Shown here: one piece after another, positions 1 through 7,985 of the stretch
Position numbering within the stretch: position 1 is the stretch's first letter
How the letters are laid out: each line of letters opens with the position of its first letter
Source: Propionibacteriaceae bacterium
GTDB lineage: Bacteria; Actinomycetota; Actinomycetes; Propionibacteriales; Propionibacteriaceae
Direction of reading: 5' to 3'
NCBI GenBank assembly: GCA_031260385.1
Contig: JAIRKB010000266.1
Span: 1-10,573, forward strand
Length of the DNA: 10,573 bases
Translations under genes and position numbers: made by a program
The notes under the pieces: generated by a model
What the model was told of the DNA's origin: nothing
The model's database searches: none
What the model saw: only the letters and a program-made list of their open reading frames with translations

Positions 1-109
1 TGGCCAGAAGATCATCCCGGTGTTCGTCGCCGTCGCCATCCTCGCTGTTGTCTGTGCCTTCCTTAACTGGTGGTACTACACCCGGCGGAATGCCGAAGTA
101 AAGTGCTAG
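1..109 (+). CDS. C-terminal end of a membrane protein, probably NarK-type nitrate/nitrite transporter (5' truncated)
   Basis: An open frame enters from the left edge (first complete codon at base 2) and ends at a TAG at 107-109, giving the last 35 residues of a protein. The visible part is one hydrophobic helix of about 20 residues (IIPVFVAVAILAVVCAFLNW) followed by a short tail rich in aromatic and basic residues (WWYYTRRNAEVKC), as at the cytoplasmic end of a major facilitator transporter. No family motif lies in this fragment, so the NarK identification rests on position: nitrate importers commonly precede narGHJI. The stop codon overlaps the narG ribosome binding site and lies nine bases before the narG start, so the two genes are almost certainly co-transcribed. 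Seen: membrane helix, tail and spacing. Inferred: the function. Confidence 0.6.
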   Translation, partial: GQKIIPVFVAVAILAVVCAFLNWWYYTRRNAEVKC

Positions 110-112
110 GAG
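108..112 (+). promoter_or_regulatory. Ribosome binding site of narG
   Basis: AGGAG lies six bases before the ATG at 119 and shares two bases with the TAG stop of the upstream gene. It supports the ATG at 119 as the narG start and suggests coupling between the upstream transporter-like gene and narG. Confidence 0.75.
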
Positions 113-118
113 CCAGCC

Positions 119-3100
119 ATGCCACCGATCTCAGCGGTAACCGCTGCCCTACTGAAAGGTCGCCAACTCCTAACCAGTGAGCAGATAGCGGCCGATGGTC
201 GGACGACCACGAAGCCTAGCGAGGACATCTGGGAACGGATGTATCGTGACCGCTACGCCCACGACAAGGTCGTGACGACTACGCACGGGGTTAACTGCAC
301 TGGTTCGTGTTCCTGGAATGTCTTCGTCACTGACGGGATCATCACCTGGGAACATCAGAACACCAACTACCCAACGACCGGGGACCAATGTCCCGAATAT
401 GAGCCGAGGGGGTGCGCGAGAGGGGCAGCCTTCTCCTGGTATACCTACTCCCCGGCTCGGGTCAAGTATCCCTACATCCGGGCTTGTCTCGTCGAGGCTT
501 ATCGCGATGAGAGGGTACGCGGGAAGGACCCGGTCGAGGCCTGGGCGGGGGTGGTCAACAATCCGACCACCGCCAAGGCCTACAAGCGGGCCCGTGGTAA
601 AGGCGGTTTCGTCCGCGCTAGTTGGGATGAGATCCAGGAGATCATGGCGGCGGCTCATGTCTACACGACTAAGCAATATGGCCCGGATCGCTGTGTCGGC
701 TTCAGCCCGATCCCAGCGATGTCGATGGTCTCCTTTGCCGCCGGGACGAGGTTCTATGCCATGCTCGGGGGCACCCTACTGTCCTTCTATGACTGGTATT
801 GTGACCTGCCGCCGGCCTCCCCCCAGATCTGGGGGGACCAGACCGACGTCCCCGAATCCGCTGACTGGTTTTCCGCTGGCTACATCATGTTGTGGGGGGC
901 TAATCTGCCGGTGACCCGGACCCCGGATGCCCACTTCATGACTGAGGTGCGCTATAAGGGCACCAAGGTGGTCGCCGTCAGCCCGGACTATGCCGAGTCG
1001 GTGAAGTTCGCTGACGATTGGCTAGCACCCCATCCGGGAACCGATGGGGCACTGGCTCAGGCGATGGGTCACGTCATCCTGACCGAATTCTTCCGCGATC
1101 GCAGCGTGGACTACTTCCAGGATTACACCCGCCAGTTCACGGACCTGCCTTTCCTGGTGACCTTAACCCCCGGTACGGATGGGGTCTACCAACCGGGCAA
1201 GTTCCTGACCGCCGAGGATATTCCGGCAATGGCCGACCAGGCCAATGCCGCCTTCAAACCAGTGCTCTTTGATTCTGGGCAAAGCAAGGTTGTCGTCCCG
1301 AACGGCACCCTTGGTGATCGCTGGGGTGAAGCGGGGATGGGCCGGTGGAATCTCGACCTCGCAGAGATTACACCGGCCCTGACCCTTCTGGACGCCTCTA
1401 AGACTCGCGCTAAGGTCCTCCTGCCGCGCTTCGACCAGGTCCAGGACTCTGGTGCGACCATGGTTAGGGGTGTACCGACCATGGAGGTTGCCGGCAAGAC
1501 CGTCACCACGGTCTACGATCTGCTCGTCGCTGGGTATGGTGTTGCCCGACCCGGTTTGCCGGGAGTCTGGCCGACTGGGTACGAAGACGCCGACCAGGTC
1601 GGGACCCCGGCTTGGGCGGAGAAGATCTGCGGCGTCAAAGCCGACACGATCATCCGGATTGCCCGGGAGTTCGCTCGTAACTCTGAGGTGACCAAAGGCC
1701 GGTCAATGATCGTGCTCGGGGCTGGGACCAACCATTACTACCATTCCGACACCATCTACCGGACCTTCATCGCCCTCCTCACCCTGACCGGTTGTCAGGG
1801 GGTCAACGGCGGTGGCTGGGCTCACTATGTCGGGCAAGAAAAAGCCCGTCCGGTGACCGGCCAACAGCACATGGGGTTCGGTCTCGACTGGGCGCGACCG
1901 CCGCGCCATCAGGCCTCGACCGCTTTCTGGTATGTCAACTCTGATCAGTGGCGCTACGACCTGTTTACGGCTGGCGATATCGCTTCAGCGGCGGGACCAG
2001 GCCGGTTGAAGGATTGGACGATCTTGGACTGCCATGCCCATGCCGTCCGCTCCGGTTGGACGCCGGGTCACCCCGGTTTCAACCGCAATCCGCTCGATAT
2101 CACCGACGAGGCGAAGGCGGCGGGCCGGGAGATTCCGGAGTATGTCGTCTCGCAATTGAAGTCTGGCGAGCTGAAGTTCGCGGTCGAAGATCCCGACGAC
2201 CCGGCCAACTTCCCACGCGTCCTGACCTTGTGGCGAGCCAACCTGCTGGGGAATACCGCCAAGGGTAGTGAATATTTCTTGCGGCATCTGTTGGGAACCG
2301 ATTCGGCGGTGACCGCCAGCGAGGTTCCAGCCGAACGTCGGCCCAATACCGTGACCTGGCGCGACGAGCCCGGGGTCGGCAAGTTGGATTTGATCACGAC
2401 GATCGATTTTCGGATGACGGGGTCGGCGCTGCTGTCCGACATCGTTTTACCGGCGGCGACCTGGTATGAGAAACACGACATTTCGACCACCGATATGCAT
2501 CCCTTCATCCATACCTTCAACCCGGCGATCTCACCGCCCTGGCAAGCGCGGACAGACTATGCGATCTTCTCCGAGTTGGCGAGCCAGGTCTCTGAATTGG
2601 CGAAAGACCACCTCGGGACGCGTACTGATGTCGTGCCAGTGCCCTTACTAACCGATACCCCCGACGAAATGGCGCTACCGCATGGCCGGAGCCTTGACTG
2701 GAAGGCGGGCGAATGCGAACCGATCCCGGGGGTCACCATGCCGAAACTGGCGGTGATCGAGCGTAATTACGTCACCCTGGCGGAGCGCTATCGGACGGTT
2801 GGGCCGCTGATCTCGACGCTGGGGACGACGACCAAAGGGGTCACAGTCTCCGGCGAAGAGCCGGTCGCCTTCCTGGCCGAGCGCAATGGTGTCGCCACGA
2901 CGGGAGCCGGCGCTGGTCGGCCGCTAATCGACACCGATGTGAAACTCGCTGATGCCATCATGGCCTTATCCGGCACGACCTCCGGTCCCCAGGCAGTCAA
3001 AGGCTTCGCTTTCCTGGAGAAACGGACCGGGCAGAAGCTGGTCGATCTGGTCGGTGACAATGCCGAGCGCCGGATCACCTTCGCTGATGCCCAGCCGGGA

Positions 3101-3778
3101 CCAACCCCGGTCTTCACCAGCCCGGAGTGGTCGGGGGTCGAAACCGACGGGCGGCGCTACTCGCCGTTCTGCATCAATGTGGAACGGCTGCGTCCCTGGT
3201 CGACGGTCACCGGTCGCCAGCAGTTCTATATTGATCACGACTGGATGGCGGAGATGGGGGAGTTGCTCCCGATCTACCGGGGACCGCTCGACATGACTAG
3301 TTATGTTCCTGAAGACGGTGTCGGCGTTCGCGTCCGCTACCTGACTCCGCATGACAAGTGGGCGATCCACTCCTCGTACCAAGACAACCCATATATGCTG
3401 GCTCTCTCACGCGGCGGGCCGACGATCTGGATGTCGGTGGAGGATGCCGAGGTGATCTCGGTTCAAGACAACGATTGGATTGAGGCGCAGAACGCTCACG
3501 GGGTGGTGGTGGCGCGGGCCATTGTCTCCCACCGGATGCCGCAAGGCACGGTGTTTATGTATCACTCCAAGGACCGCAATATTGATGTTCCGATCGCGGA
3601 GGCCTCCGGGCTGCGTGGCGGCACGCATAACGCCTTGACCAGGATCTATCTCAAACCAACCCATGTTGCCGGGGGGTACGGACAGCTCACCTATGGCTTC
3701 AACTACTACGGTCCGACTGGCAATCAACGCGACGAGGTGACCTGGATCAGGCGCCGCTCCCAGGAGGTGACTTACTAA
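119..3778 (+). CDS. narG: Respiratory nitrate reductase, alpha (molybdenum catalytic) subunit NarG
   Basis: NarG reduces nitrate to nitrite at a molybdenum bis-MGD centre on the cytoplasmic side of the membrane, taking electrons from NarH. The protein has 1219 residues, close to the 1247 of E. coli NarG. The N-terminal motif HGVNCTGSCSWN supplies the FS0 [4Fe-4S] ligands: His56, Cys60 and Cys64, with Cys99 in EPRGC; the histidine ligand is characteristic of this family. The segment YDWYCDLPPASPQ contains Asp229, equivalent to the Asp222 molybdenum ligand of E. coli NarG by a constant offset of seven. TPDAHF, EVRYKGTK and the C-terminal YGFNYYGP are also typical. No twin-arginine signal is visible, consistent with a cytoplasm-facing enzyme. 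The ATG at 119 has an AGGAG six bases upstream. The stop TAA shares one base with the narH ATG (TAATG). No frameshift or missing ligand was seen. Confidence 0.98.
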   Translation: MPPISAVTAALLKGRQLLTSEQIAADGRTTTKPSEDIWERMYRDRYAHDKVVTTTHGVNCTGSCSWNVFVTDGIITWEHQNTNYPTTGDQCPEYEPRGCARGAAFSWYTYSPARVKYPYIRACLVEAYRDERVRGKDPVEAWAGVVNNPTTAKAYKRARGKGGFVRASWDEIQEIMAAAHVYTTKQYGPDRCVGFSPIPAMSMVSFAAGTRFYAMLGGTLLSFYDWYCDLPPASPQIWGDQTDVPESADWFSAGYIMLWGANLPVTRTPDAHFMTEVRYKGTKVVAVSPDYAESVKFADDWLAPHPGTDGALAQAMGHVILTEFFRDRSVDYFQDYTRQFTDLPFLVTLTPGTDGVYQPGKFLTAEDIPAMADQANAAFKPVLFDSGQSKVVVPNGTLGDRWGEAGMGRWNLDLAEITPALTLLDASKTRAKVLLPRFDQVQDSGATMVRGVPTMEVAGKTVTTVYDLLVAGYGVARPGLPGVWPTGYEDADQVGTPAWAEKICGVKADTIIRIAREFARNSEVTKGRSMIVLGAGTNHYYHSDTIYRTFIALLTLTGCQGVNGGGWAHYVGQEKARPVTGQQHMGFGLDWARPPRHQASTAFWYVNSDQWRYDLFTAGDIASAAGPGRLKDWTILDCHAHAVRSGWTPGHPGFNRNPLDITDEAKAAGREIPEYVVSQLKSGELKFAVEDPDDPANFPRVLTLWRANLLGNTAKGSEYFLRHLLGTDSAVTASEVPAERRPNTVTWRDEPGVGKLDLITTIDFRMTGSALLSDIVLPAATWYEKHDISTTDMHPFIHTFNPAISPPWQARTDYAIFSELASQVSELAKDHLGTRTDVVPVPLLTDTPDEMALPHGRSLDWKAGECEPIPGVTMPKLAVIERNYVTLAERYRTVGPLISTLGTTTKGVTVSGEEPVAFLAERNGVATTGAGAGRPLIDTDVKLADAIMALSGTTSGPQAVKGFAFLEKRTGQKLVDLVGDNAERRITFADAQPGPTPVFTSPEWSGVETDGRRYSPFCINVERLRPWSTVTGRQQFYIDHDWMAEMGELLPIYRGPLDMTSYVPEDGVGVRVRYLTPHDKWAIHSSYQDNPYMLALSRGGPTIWMSVEDAEVISVQDNDWIEAQNAHGVVVARAIVSHRMPQGTVFMYHSKDRNIDVPIAEASGLRGGTHNALTRIYLKPTHVAGGYGQLTYGFNYYGPTGNQRDEVTWIRRRSQEVTY
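3762..3770 (+). promoter_or_regulatory. Very strong ribosome binding site of narH
   Basis: AGGAGGTGA is a nine-base match to the anti-Shine-Dalgarno sequence at the 3' end of 16S rRNA. It sits seven bases before the narH ATG, inside the last codons of narG. It is the strongest such site in the window and fixes the narH start. Confidence 0.85.
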
Positions 3779-5283
3779 TGAGAATACGCGCCCAAATGGC
3801 CATGGTGATGAACCTGGACAAATGTATTGGCTGCTCCACCTGTTCGGTGACCTGTAAGCAGACCTGGACCAACCGTGATGGGGTCGAATACGTCTGGTTC
3901 AACAATGTTGAGACCAAGCCCGGCGTCGGCTATCCCATCCAGTGGGAGCAACAGTTGCGCTGGCGGGGCGGTTGGAAGCTCGACCGCTCCGGGCGGCTGC
4001 GCTTGCGGGCGGGACGGAAGCTCTGGCGGCTAGCAACGATCTTCGCTAATCCGAATCTGCCGGTGCTCGACGATTATTACGAACCGGCGACCTATGATTA
4101 CGACGCTTTGGTGAGCGCACCAGCTGGTAATCAAATGCCGGTCGCCCGTCCGTTGTCGGCGATCACCGGCCAACCGATGAAGATCACCTGGGGCCCAAAC
4201 TGGGACGATGACCTCGGCGGATCGCAGCTCTATGCTCGGACCGACCCCAATCTCGCGGCGATGACGCAAAAGGTCAAGTTCTCTTTAGAGCAGACCTTTA
4301 TGTTCCACCTCCCCCGGATCTGCGAACACTGCCTTAACCCGGCTTGTGTCGCCGCTTGTCCGTCGGCGGCGATGTACAAACGGGAGAATGATGGCATCGT
4401 CTTGGTGGACCAGAATAAGTGTCGCGGCTGGCGGATGTGCATCTCGGCTTGTCCATACAAGAAGGTCTACCTGAACCGGCTGACCTCGACGGCCGAGAAA
4501 TGCACCTTCTGCTTCCCGAGGATCGAAGAGGGCACGGCCACCGTTTGTTCGGAAACCTGTGTCGGGCGGATTCGCTATATCGGCGTGATGCTTTACGACC
4601 TTGACAAGGTCGAACAGGCAGCCGCTGCCAAGGATAATCTGGTTGAAGCCCAACGCGGCTGCTTCCTCAACCCCTTCGATCCAGCGGTGGTCGCCCAAGC
4701 TGAAGCCGACGGGATTCCATCCGACTGGATTGAGGCGGCGCGGCAGTCCCCGGTCTGGGCTCTGGTGATGAAATATCAGGTTGCCTTGCCCTTACATCCG
4801 GAATATCGGACCCTACCGATGGTTTGGTATATCCCGCCCTTGTCGCCAATCCTGGAGGCGACGACTGCGCTCGGTGGTGATTCGGCATCGGCGGATGATA
4901 TCTTCCACGGAATCACCCAACTGCGGATCCCCCTGGAATACCTCGCTCAGGTTCTCACTGGTGGTGATGTTGATTTGGTGGCGGGCGTCTTGATGAAGCT
5001 AGCGGCGATGCGTTCGCATATGCGAGCGGTGACCACCGGGGTTGACCCCGAGGCTAGTGGCGTCGGGTTGGAGGCATCGGAGTTGGAGGCGATGTATCGT
5101 CTCCTGGCGATCGCCAAGATCCCCGATCGGTTCGTCATCCCGAAACGTCATAAGGAGGAGGGGGCGGCCTTGGCGGCTTGGGAGTCCGGTTGTGTTCTCG
5201 ATGCGCCGACCACGGTCCGGATGGCCGGGCCGGTCCCGGTCGCGGCCCCACAGTTCGCAAATCGTAGTGGGCGACGGCCATGA
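3778..5283 (+). CDS. narH: Respiratory nitrate reductase, beta (iron-sulfur) subunit NarH
   Basis: NarH carries electrons from the NarI haems to NarG through three [4Fe-4S] clusters and one [3Fe-4S] cluster. At 501 residues it is close to E. coli NarH (512). All four cysteine groups are visible: Cys16/19/22/26 (CIGCSTCSVTC), Cys182/185/190/194 (CEHCLNPACVAAC), Cys215/221/225 (CRGWRMCISAC) and Cys242/245/257/261 (CTFC ... CSETC). In the third group Trp218 takes the place of a cysteine, which is the family hallmark of the [3Fe-4S] cluster and not a defect. LPLHPEYRTLPMVWYIPPLSPI (residues about 337-358) is another NarH signature. The gene starts on the narG stop (TAATG) behind a very strong ribosome binding site. 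Its end overlaps narJ by four bases (ATGA), so translation is probably coupled. Confidence 0.98.
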   Translation: MRIRAQMAMVMNLDKCIGCSTCSVTCKQTWTNRDGVEYVWFNNVETKPGVGYPIQWEQQLRWRGGWKLDRSGRLRLRAGRKLWRLATIFANPNLPVLDDYYEPATYDYDALVSAPAGNQMPVARPLSAITGQPMKITWGPNWDDDLGGSQLYARTDPNLAAMTQKVKFSLEQTFMFHLPRICEHCLNPACVAACPSAAMYKRENDGIVLVDQNKCRGWRMCISACPYKKVYLNRLTSTAEKCTFCFPRIEEGTATVCSETCVGRIRYIGVMLYDLDKVEQAAAAKDNLVEAQRGCFLNPFDPAVVAQAEADGIPSDWIEAARQSPVWALVMKYQVALPLHPEYRTLPMVWYIPPLSPILEATTALGGDSASADDIFHGITQLRIPLEYLAQVLTGGDVDLVAGVLMKLAAMRSHMRAVTTGVDPEASGVGLEASELEAMYRLLAIAKIPDRFVIPKRHKEEGAALAAWESGCVLDAPTTVRMAGPVPVAAPQFANRSGRRP

Positions 5284-5858
5284 CCCAGTTATTAGAACCG
5301 GCGATCCGCCTCCATACCCCGCTTAGCGAACCGAACCTAGCTGCTTATCGGGATCTGCTAGTGATTGCCTCCCTGGTCTTGGGTTACCCGGATGACTCCC
5401 TTTGCCAAGAGCGGGGACAGATCGCTGAGGCCCTAAGCGCCTTGCCGAGCTCGCGACCGCGCGACCTATTAGTCGAGTTCTGCGACTGGTGGGGCGCGGC
5501 GGATCCAGACCAGTTGCGCCGCGACTATGTCGCGACCTTCGACACCCGACGGCGCTCCGCCCTCTATGTCACCTACCTGACCTACGGCGACTCGCGGACC
5601 CGCGGACAAGCGATCCACGAGATCAAGGCCCTCTATCGGCAGGCTGGTTTTGAGCCAGCCGCTGAAGAGTTGCCGGACTACCTGCCAACCGTCTGCCAGT
5701 TCGTCGCCTTGGCGCCGTCCGAGCTCGGACTAGCCGCCTTATCCTATGCCCGCTCCGCCGTGCAGTCCATCCATGAGGCCTTGGTCGCAAAGCCATCGCC
5801 TTATGCCGGGGTGCTAGCGGCAATTTCGTCGATCATCGAGAAAGGAGCTCGATCATGA
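5280..5858 (+). CDS. narJ: Nitrate reductase assembly chaperone NarJ
   Basis: NarJ is a cytoplasmic, largely helical chaperone of the TorD/DmsD/NarJ group. It binds apo-NarG, assists insertion of the molybdenum cofactor and iron-sulfur cluster, and delays docking to NarI until NarGH is mature; it is not part of the final enzyme. The product has 192 residues. Family features are the conserved block YVATFDTRRRSALYVTYLTY followed by GDSRTRG (residues about 83-109) and the ELPDYLP motif (about 130-136). Position between narH and narI is the standard one. The ATG at 5280 overlaps the narH stop as ATGA. Only a poor ribosome binding site precedes it, which would fit low-level expression by coupling from narH. 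The next gene, narI, overlaps its stop in the same way. Confidence 0.95.
   Translation: MTQLLEPAIRLHTPLSEPNLAAYRDLLVIASLVLGYPDDSLCQERGQIAEALSALPSSRPRDLLVEFCDWWGAADPDQLRRDYVATFDTRRRSALYVTYLTYGDSRTRGQAIHEIKALYRQAGFEPAAEELPDYLPTVCQFVALAPSELGLAALSYARSAVQSIHEALVAKPSPYAGVLAAISSIIEKGARS
5842..5847 (+). promoter_or_regulatory. Ribosome binding site of narI
   Basis: AAGGAG sits seven bases before the narI ATG at 5855, within the 3' end of narJ. It supports that start and suggests narI is translated independently as well as by coupling to the narJ stop. Confidence 0.75.
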
Positions 5859-6541
5859 AGCTGCACATCGCCCTCTTTGGCGTCTTGCCTTATCTCGCTT
5901 TGGCTAGTTTTGTCATTGGCCACATCTGGCGTTGGCGCTACGATCAGTTCGGTTGGACGACCCGGACGAGCCAATTGATGGAGAAACGCTGGCTGATGTG
6001 GGGGTCACCGATCTTCCACGCCGGCTTGCTCTTGCTCATCCTCGGTCATGCCACCGGCTTGCTGATTCCGGCTTCGCTGACCACCTGGCTGGGGATCTCC
6101 GAGGAGACCTATCACGTCATCGCGTTGGTCGGCGGGCTGCTCGCTGGTTCCTTGGTCGCGATTGGGTTAACCCTGTTGTTGCTTCGTCGTTTCGTAACCA
6201 AAGCGCGGTTACGGATCGTGACGCGCTCGGCCGATTTAGTGATGTACGTCTTGTTGGCCCTGACCGCGTCGGCGGGCATGATTGCGACTATCGGTGTCAA
6301 CATGCTTGGGGGCGGTTACAACTACCGGGAGACAATCTCGGTCTGGTTGCGGTCATTATTCGTTGCCAACCCCAATATTGAACTGATGGCCTCCGCGCCC
6401 TGGCTCTACCAGACTCACGCCGTCCTGGCGCTAGCGCTGATCGCTATCTGGCCTTACACCCGCCTGGTTCATCTGTGGTCGATTCCTCTGGGATATCTCG
6501 TACGTCCCCCGATCGTCTATCACAGCCCGGTGCGGAAATGA
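5855..6541 (+). CDS. narI: Respiratory nitrate reductase, gamma (cytochrome b) subunit NarI
   Basis: NarI anchors NarGH to the inner face of the membrane and oxidises quinol, passing electrons through two b-type haems to NarH. The 228-residue protein (E. coli NarI 225) shows five hydrophobic segments at about residues 5-27, 50-72, 86-110, 126-148 and 184-208. The four haem ligands are visible: His55 and His65 in SPIFHAGLLLLILGH, and His188 and His206 in the last helix (QTHAVL and RLVHLW). They correspond to E. coli His56/His66 and His187/His205. The C-terminal YLVRPPIVY tail is also typical. The ATG at 5855 overlaps the narJ stop. Its own TGA at 6539-6541 overlaps the start of moaC-mog as ATGA, joining the enzyme operon to the cofactor operon without a gap. 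Confidence 0.97.
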   Translation: MKLHIALFGVLPYLALASFVIGHIWRWRYDQFGWTTRTSQLMEKRWLMWGSPIFHAGLLLLILGHATGLLIPASLTTWLGISEETYHVIALVGGLLAGSLVAIGLTLLLLRRFVTKARLRIVTRSADLVMYVLLALTASAGMIATIGVNMLGGGYNYRETISVWLRSLFVANPNIELMASAPWLYQTHAVLALALIAIWPYTRLVHLWSIPLGYLVRPPIVYHSPVRK

Positions 6542-7560
6542 AGGATCCAGTCTGCGCGCAGCTTACCCATGCGGACTCCGCTGGTCGGGTCCGCATGGTT
6601 GACGTCTCGGCCAAGGCGGTTACACTGCGGCGGGCTCGGGCGGCGGGCCGGGTTCGGATATCTGAGCAGGCGGCGGCGCTTTTACGCGACGGTGCCCTGC
6701 CGAAAGGGGATGGCTTAGCGGTGGCGCGGGTGGCGGCGATTGCCGCCGTGAAGCTGACCCCGCAGATCATTCCGCTCTGCCATCCGGTTCCGGTCGATGC
6801 CGTCGAGGTTAGCTTGGAGGTTGACTTAACTCAGGTACGGATCGTGGTTGATGTGACCTCGCTCGGCCGGACTGGCGCGGAGATGGAGGCCCTTCATGGG
6901 GTGACCGCGGCAGGGTTGAGCATCATCGATATGGTCAAGGCCGTTGACCCTCATACGGTCATTGAAGACGTCCGCGTGATTGGAAAATCAGGCGGGACCC
7001 GGTCGGCGCCCGACCGAGATGGCGGTCAGGATGGGAGTCAAGCCTTACCGCCAATGGGATATGTGATCGTGTCCGATCGTTGCTCGGCAGGGGAAGCTGA
7101 CGACCATTGTGGACCGATCATTGCCCATGGATTGCACGGTGTAGGCGCCGACCGGGTCGAATCCAGACTGGTAGCCGATGATGAGGCCGCCATCCAAGCC
7201 GCCGTCGGGCAGTTAGCGGCGGCGGGCTGCCGCGTCATCCTTACCAGTGGCGGGACCGGTCTGAGCCCGCGCGATCGCACACCGGAAGCCTTAACGCCCC
7301 TAATCGATCGGCCGATCCCTGGTATCGGGGAAGCCTTGCGCGCTAGCGCTCGTACAACACCGCGAGCCCTGCTGAGCCGAAGTTGCGCTGGGGTGATGGA
7401 GCCGAAACCGGAGCGGGGGATTGGCGCGGCGGTCTTTCTGGCGGCCTTGCCCGGGGCACCAGCTGGGGTCGAGCAGGCCATGGGAGTGCTCGCCGGTTTA
7501 CTCGCCCATATCCTCGCTCAGATGGATGGGATTGATGATCACCGAACTAGGGAGGCGTGA
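6538..7560 (+). CDS. Bifunctional Moco biosynthesis protein: cyclic pyranopterin monophosphate synthase (MoaC) fused to molybdopterin adenylyltransferase (MogA/MoaB type)
   Basis: This 340-residue protein joins an early and a late step of Moco synthesis. Residues 1-155 are MoaC, which works after MoaA to close the cyclic pyranopterin. Seen here are MVDVSAK, KGD (Lys56), LCHPVP (His82), the GAEMEAL block (residues 113-119) and IDMVKAV (Asp131, Lys134), ending in KSGG; these match the known MoaC active-site residues. After a polar linker (about 156-172), residues 173-330 are a MogA/MoaB domain that adenylylates molybdopterin: VIVSDRCSAGE, the acidic pair at 214-215, SGGTGLSPRDRTPEA (Asp246) and LPGAP. 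The frame is open to a GTG at 6475 inside narI, but the MoaC homology begins just after the ATG at 6538, which overlaps the narI stop as ATGA, so I choose that start. The ribosome binding site is weak, suggesting coupling to narI. Such MoaC/MoaB fusions are known in some bacteria, including actinobacteria. Confidence 0.94.
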   Translation: MKDPVCAQLTHADSAGRVRMVDVSAKAVTLRRARAAGRVRISEQAAALLRDGALPKGDGLAVARVAAIAAVKLTPQIIPLCHPVPVDAVEVSLEVDLTQVRIVVDVTSLGRTGAEMEALHGVTAAGLSIIDMVKAVDPHTVIEDVRVIGKSGGTRSAPDRDGGQDGSQALPPMGYVIVSDRCSAGEADDHCGPIIAHGLHGVGADRVESRLVADDEAAIQAAVGQLAAAGCRVILTSGGTGLSPRDRTPEALTPLIDRPIPGIGEALRASARTTPRALLSRSCAGVMEPKPERGIGAAVFLAALPGAPAGVEQAMGVLAGLLAHILAQMDGIDDHRTREA

Positions 7561-7985
7561 TGACTCAGATCGTGGGAGTGAGGGTTAACGCTGAGGTGCT
7601 CGATCCTGATCGGTTCGAGGCCTTGGTCCGCGATCCCCAGGCGGGGGCTTGTGTGACTTTCACCGGGGTGGTCCGCGACCATGATCAAGGCCGAACCGTC
7701 GTTGGGTTGGAGTTCGAAGCCCATCCCGATGCCGGGACGATCTTGGCCGAACTGATCGCCCAGTTCTGCGCCGATTTTCCTGGTTTATGCGCCGTCACAG
7801 CGGCCCACCGGACCGGCACCCTGTCGGTTGGCGAGGTGGCCTTCGTCGCCGCCGTTTCCTCTCCCCACCGCTGTCAAGCCTTTTTGGCTTGCGCTAGCTT
7901 GGTTGATCTGGTCAAAGACCAACTGCCGGTCTGGAAACGGCAGGTCTATGCCGCTGGTGATCACGAGTGGGTGAATGCGCCATGA
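7560..7985 (+). CDS. moaE: Molybdopterin synthase catalytic subunit MoaE
   Basis: MoaE, with thiocarboxylated MoaD, puts two sulfurs into cyclic pyranopterin monophosphate to make molybdopterin. The 141-residue protein keeps the family core: GACVTFTGVVRD (Arg39), AHRTGTLSVGE (His83, Arg84), SSPHRCQAF (His103, Arg104) and LVKDQLPVWKRQ with Lys119 and Lys126. The last four numbered positions agree with the catalytic and substrate-binding residues known for E. coli MoaE. I choose the ATG at 7560, which shares one base with the upstream TGA. A GTG three bases earlier is also possible, but it would sit only one base behind the GGGAGG ribosome binding site at 7550-7555. The stop overlaps the moaA start as ATGA. 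Confidence 0.95.
   Translation: MTQIVGVRVNAEVLDPDRFEALVRDPQAGACVTFTGVVRDHDQGRTVVGLEFEAHPDAGTILAELIAQFCADFPGLCAVTAAHRTGTLSVGEVAFVAAVSSPHRCQAFLACASLVDLVKDQLPVWKRQVYAAGDHEWVNAP

Noticed and set aside
170..676. 168-codon open frame on the minus strand inside narG
   Set aside because: Lies wholly opposite narG, which has strong family matches throughout. The translation is rich in Arg, Pro and Gly without domain motifs, as expected of an antisense shadow in GC-rich coding DNA.
2068..2520. 150-codon open frame on the minus strand inside narG
   Set aside because: Opposite conserved NarG sequence, with no recognisable motif and no ribosome binding evidence; treated as a shadow.
4425..4452. Apparent missing cysteine in the third NarH cluster motif (Trp218)
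   Set aside because: Trp at this place is the normal NarH state and gives a [3Fe-4S] cluster; not a mutation.
5932..6381. 149-codon open frame on the plus strand inside narI in another frame
   Set aside because: Overlaps the haem-ligand region of narI. The translation is Arg/Asp-rich with no family features.
6475..6537. Upstream GTG extension of moaC-mog
   Set aside because: The added residues have no MoaC homology and lie in narI; the ATG at 6538 overlaps the narI stop in the pattern used throughout the operon.
7875..7891. CAAGCC-TTTTT-GGCTTG hairpin inside moaE
   Set aside because: A six-base stem with Ts in the loop rather than after the stem, and it encodes the conserved MoaE motif CQAFLAC. 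Not a terminator; probably chance.
7903..7915. TTGA-N5-TCAA resembling an FNR/CRP-family operator
   Set aside because: FNR sites are TTGAT-N4-ATCAA, which needs six bases between TTGA and TCAA; here there are five. It is also inside moaE with no promoter nearby.
7923..7943. CTGCCG-N9-CGGCAG inverted repeat about 40 bases before moaA
   Set aside because: It encodes the conserved LPVWKRQ active-site region of MoaE, lacks a T-tract, and such short stems are common in GC-rich coding sequence.
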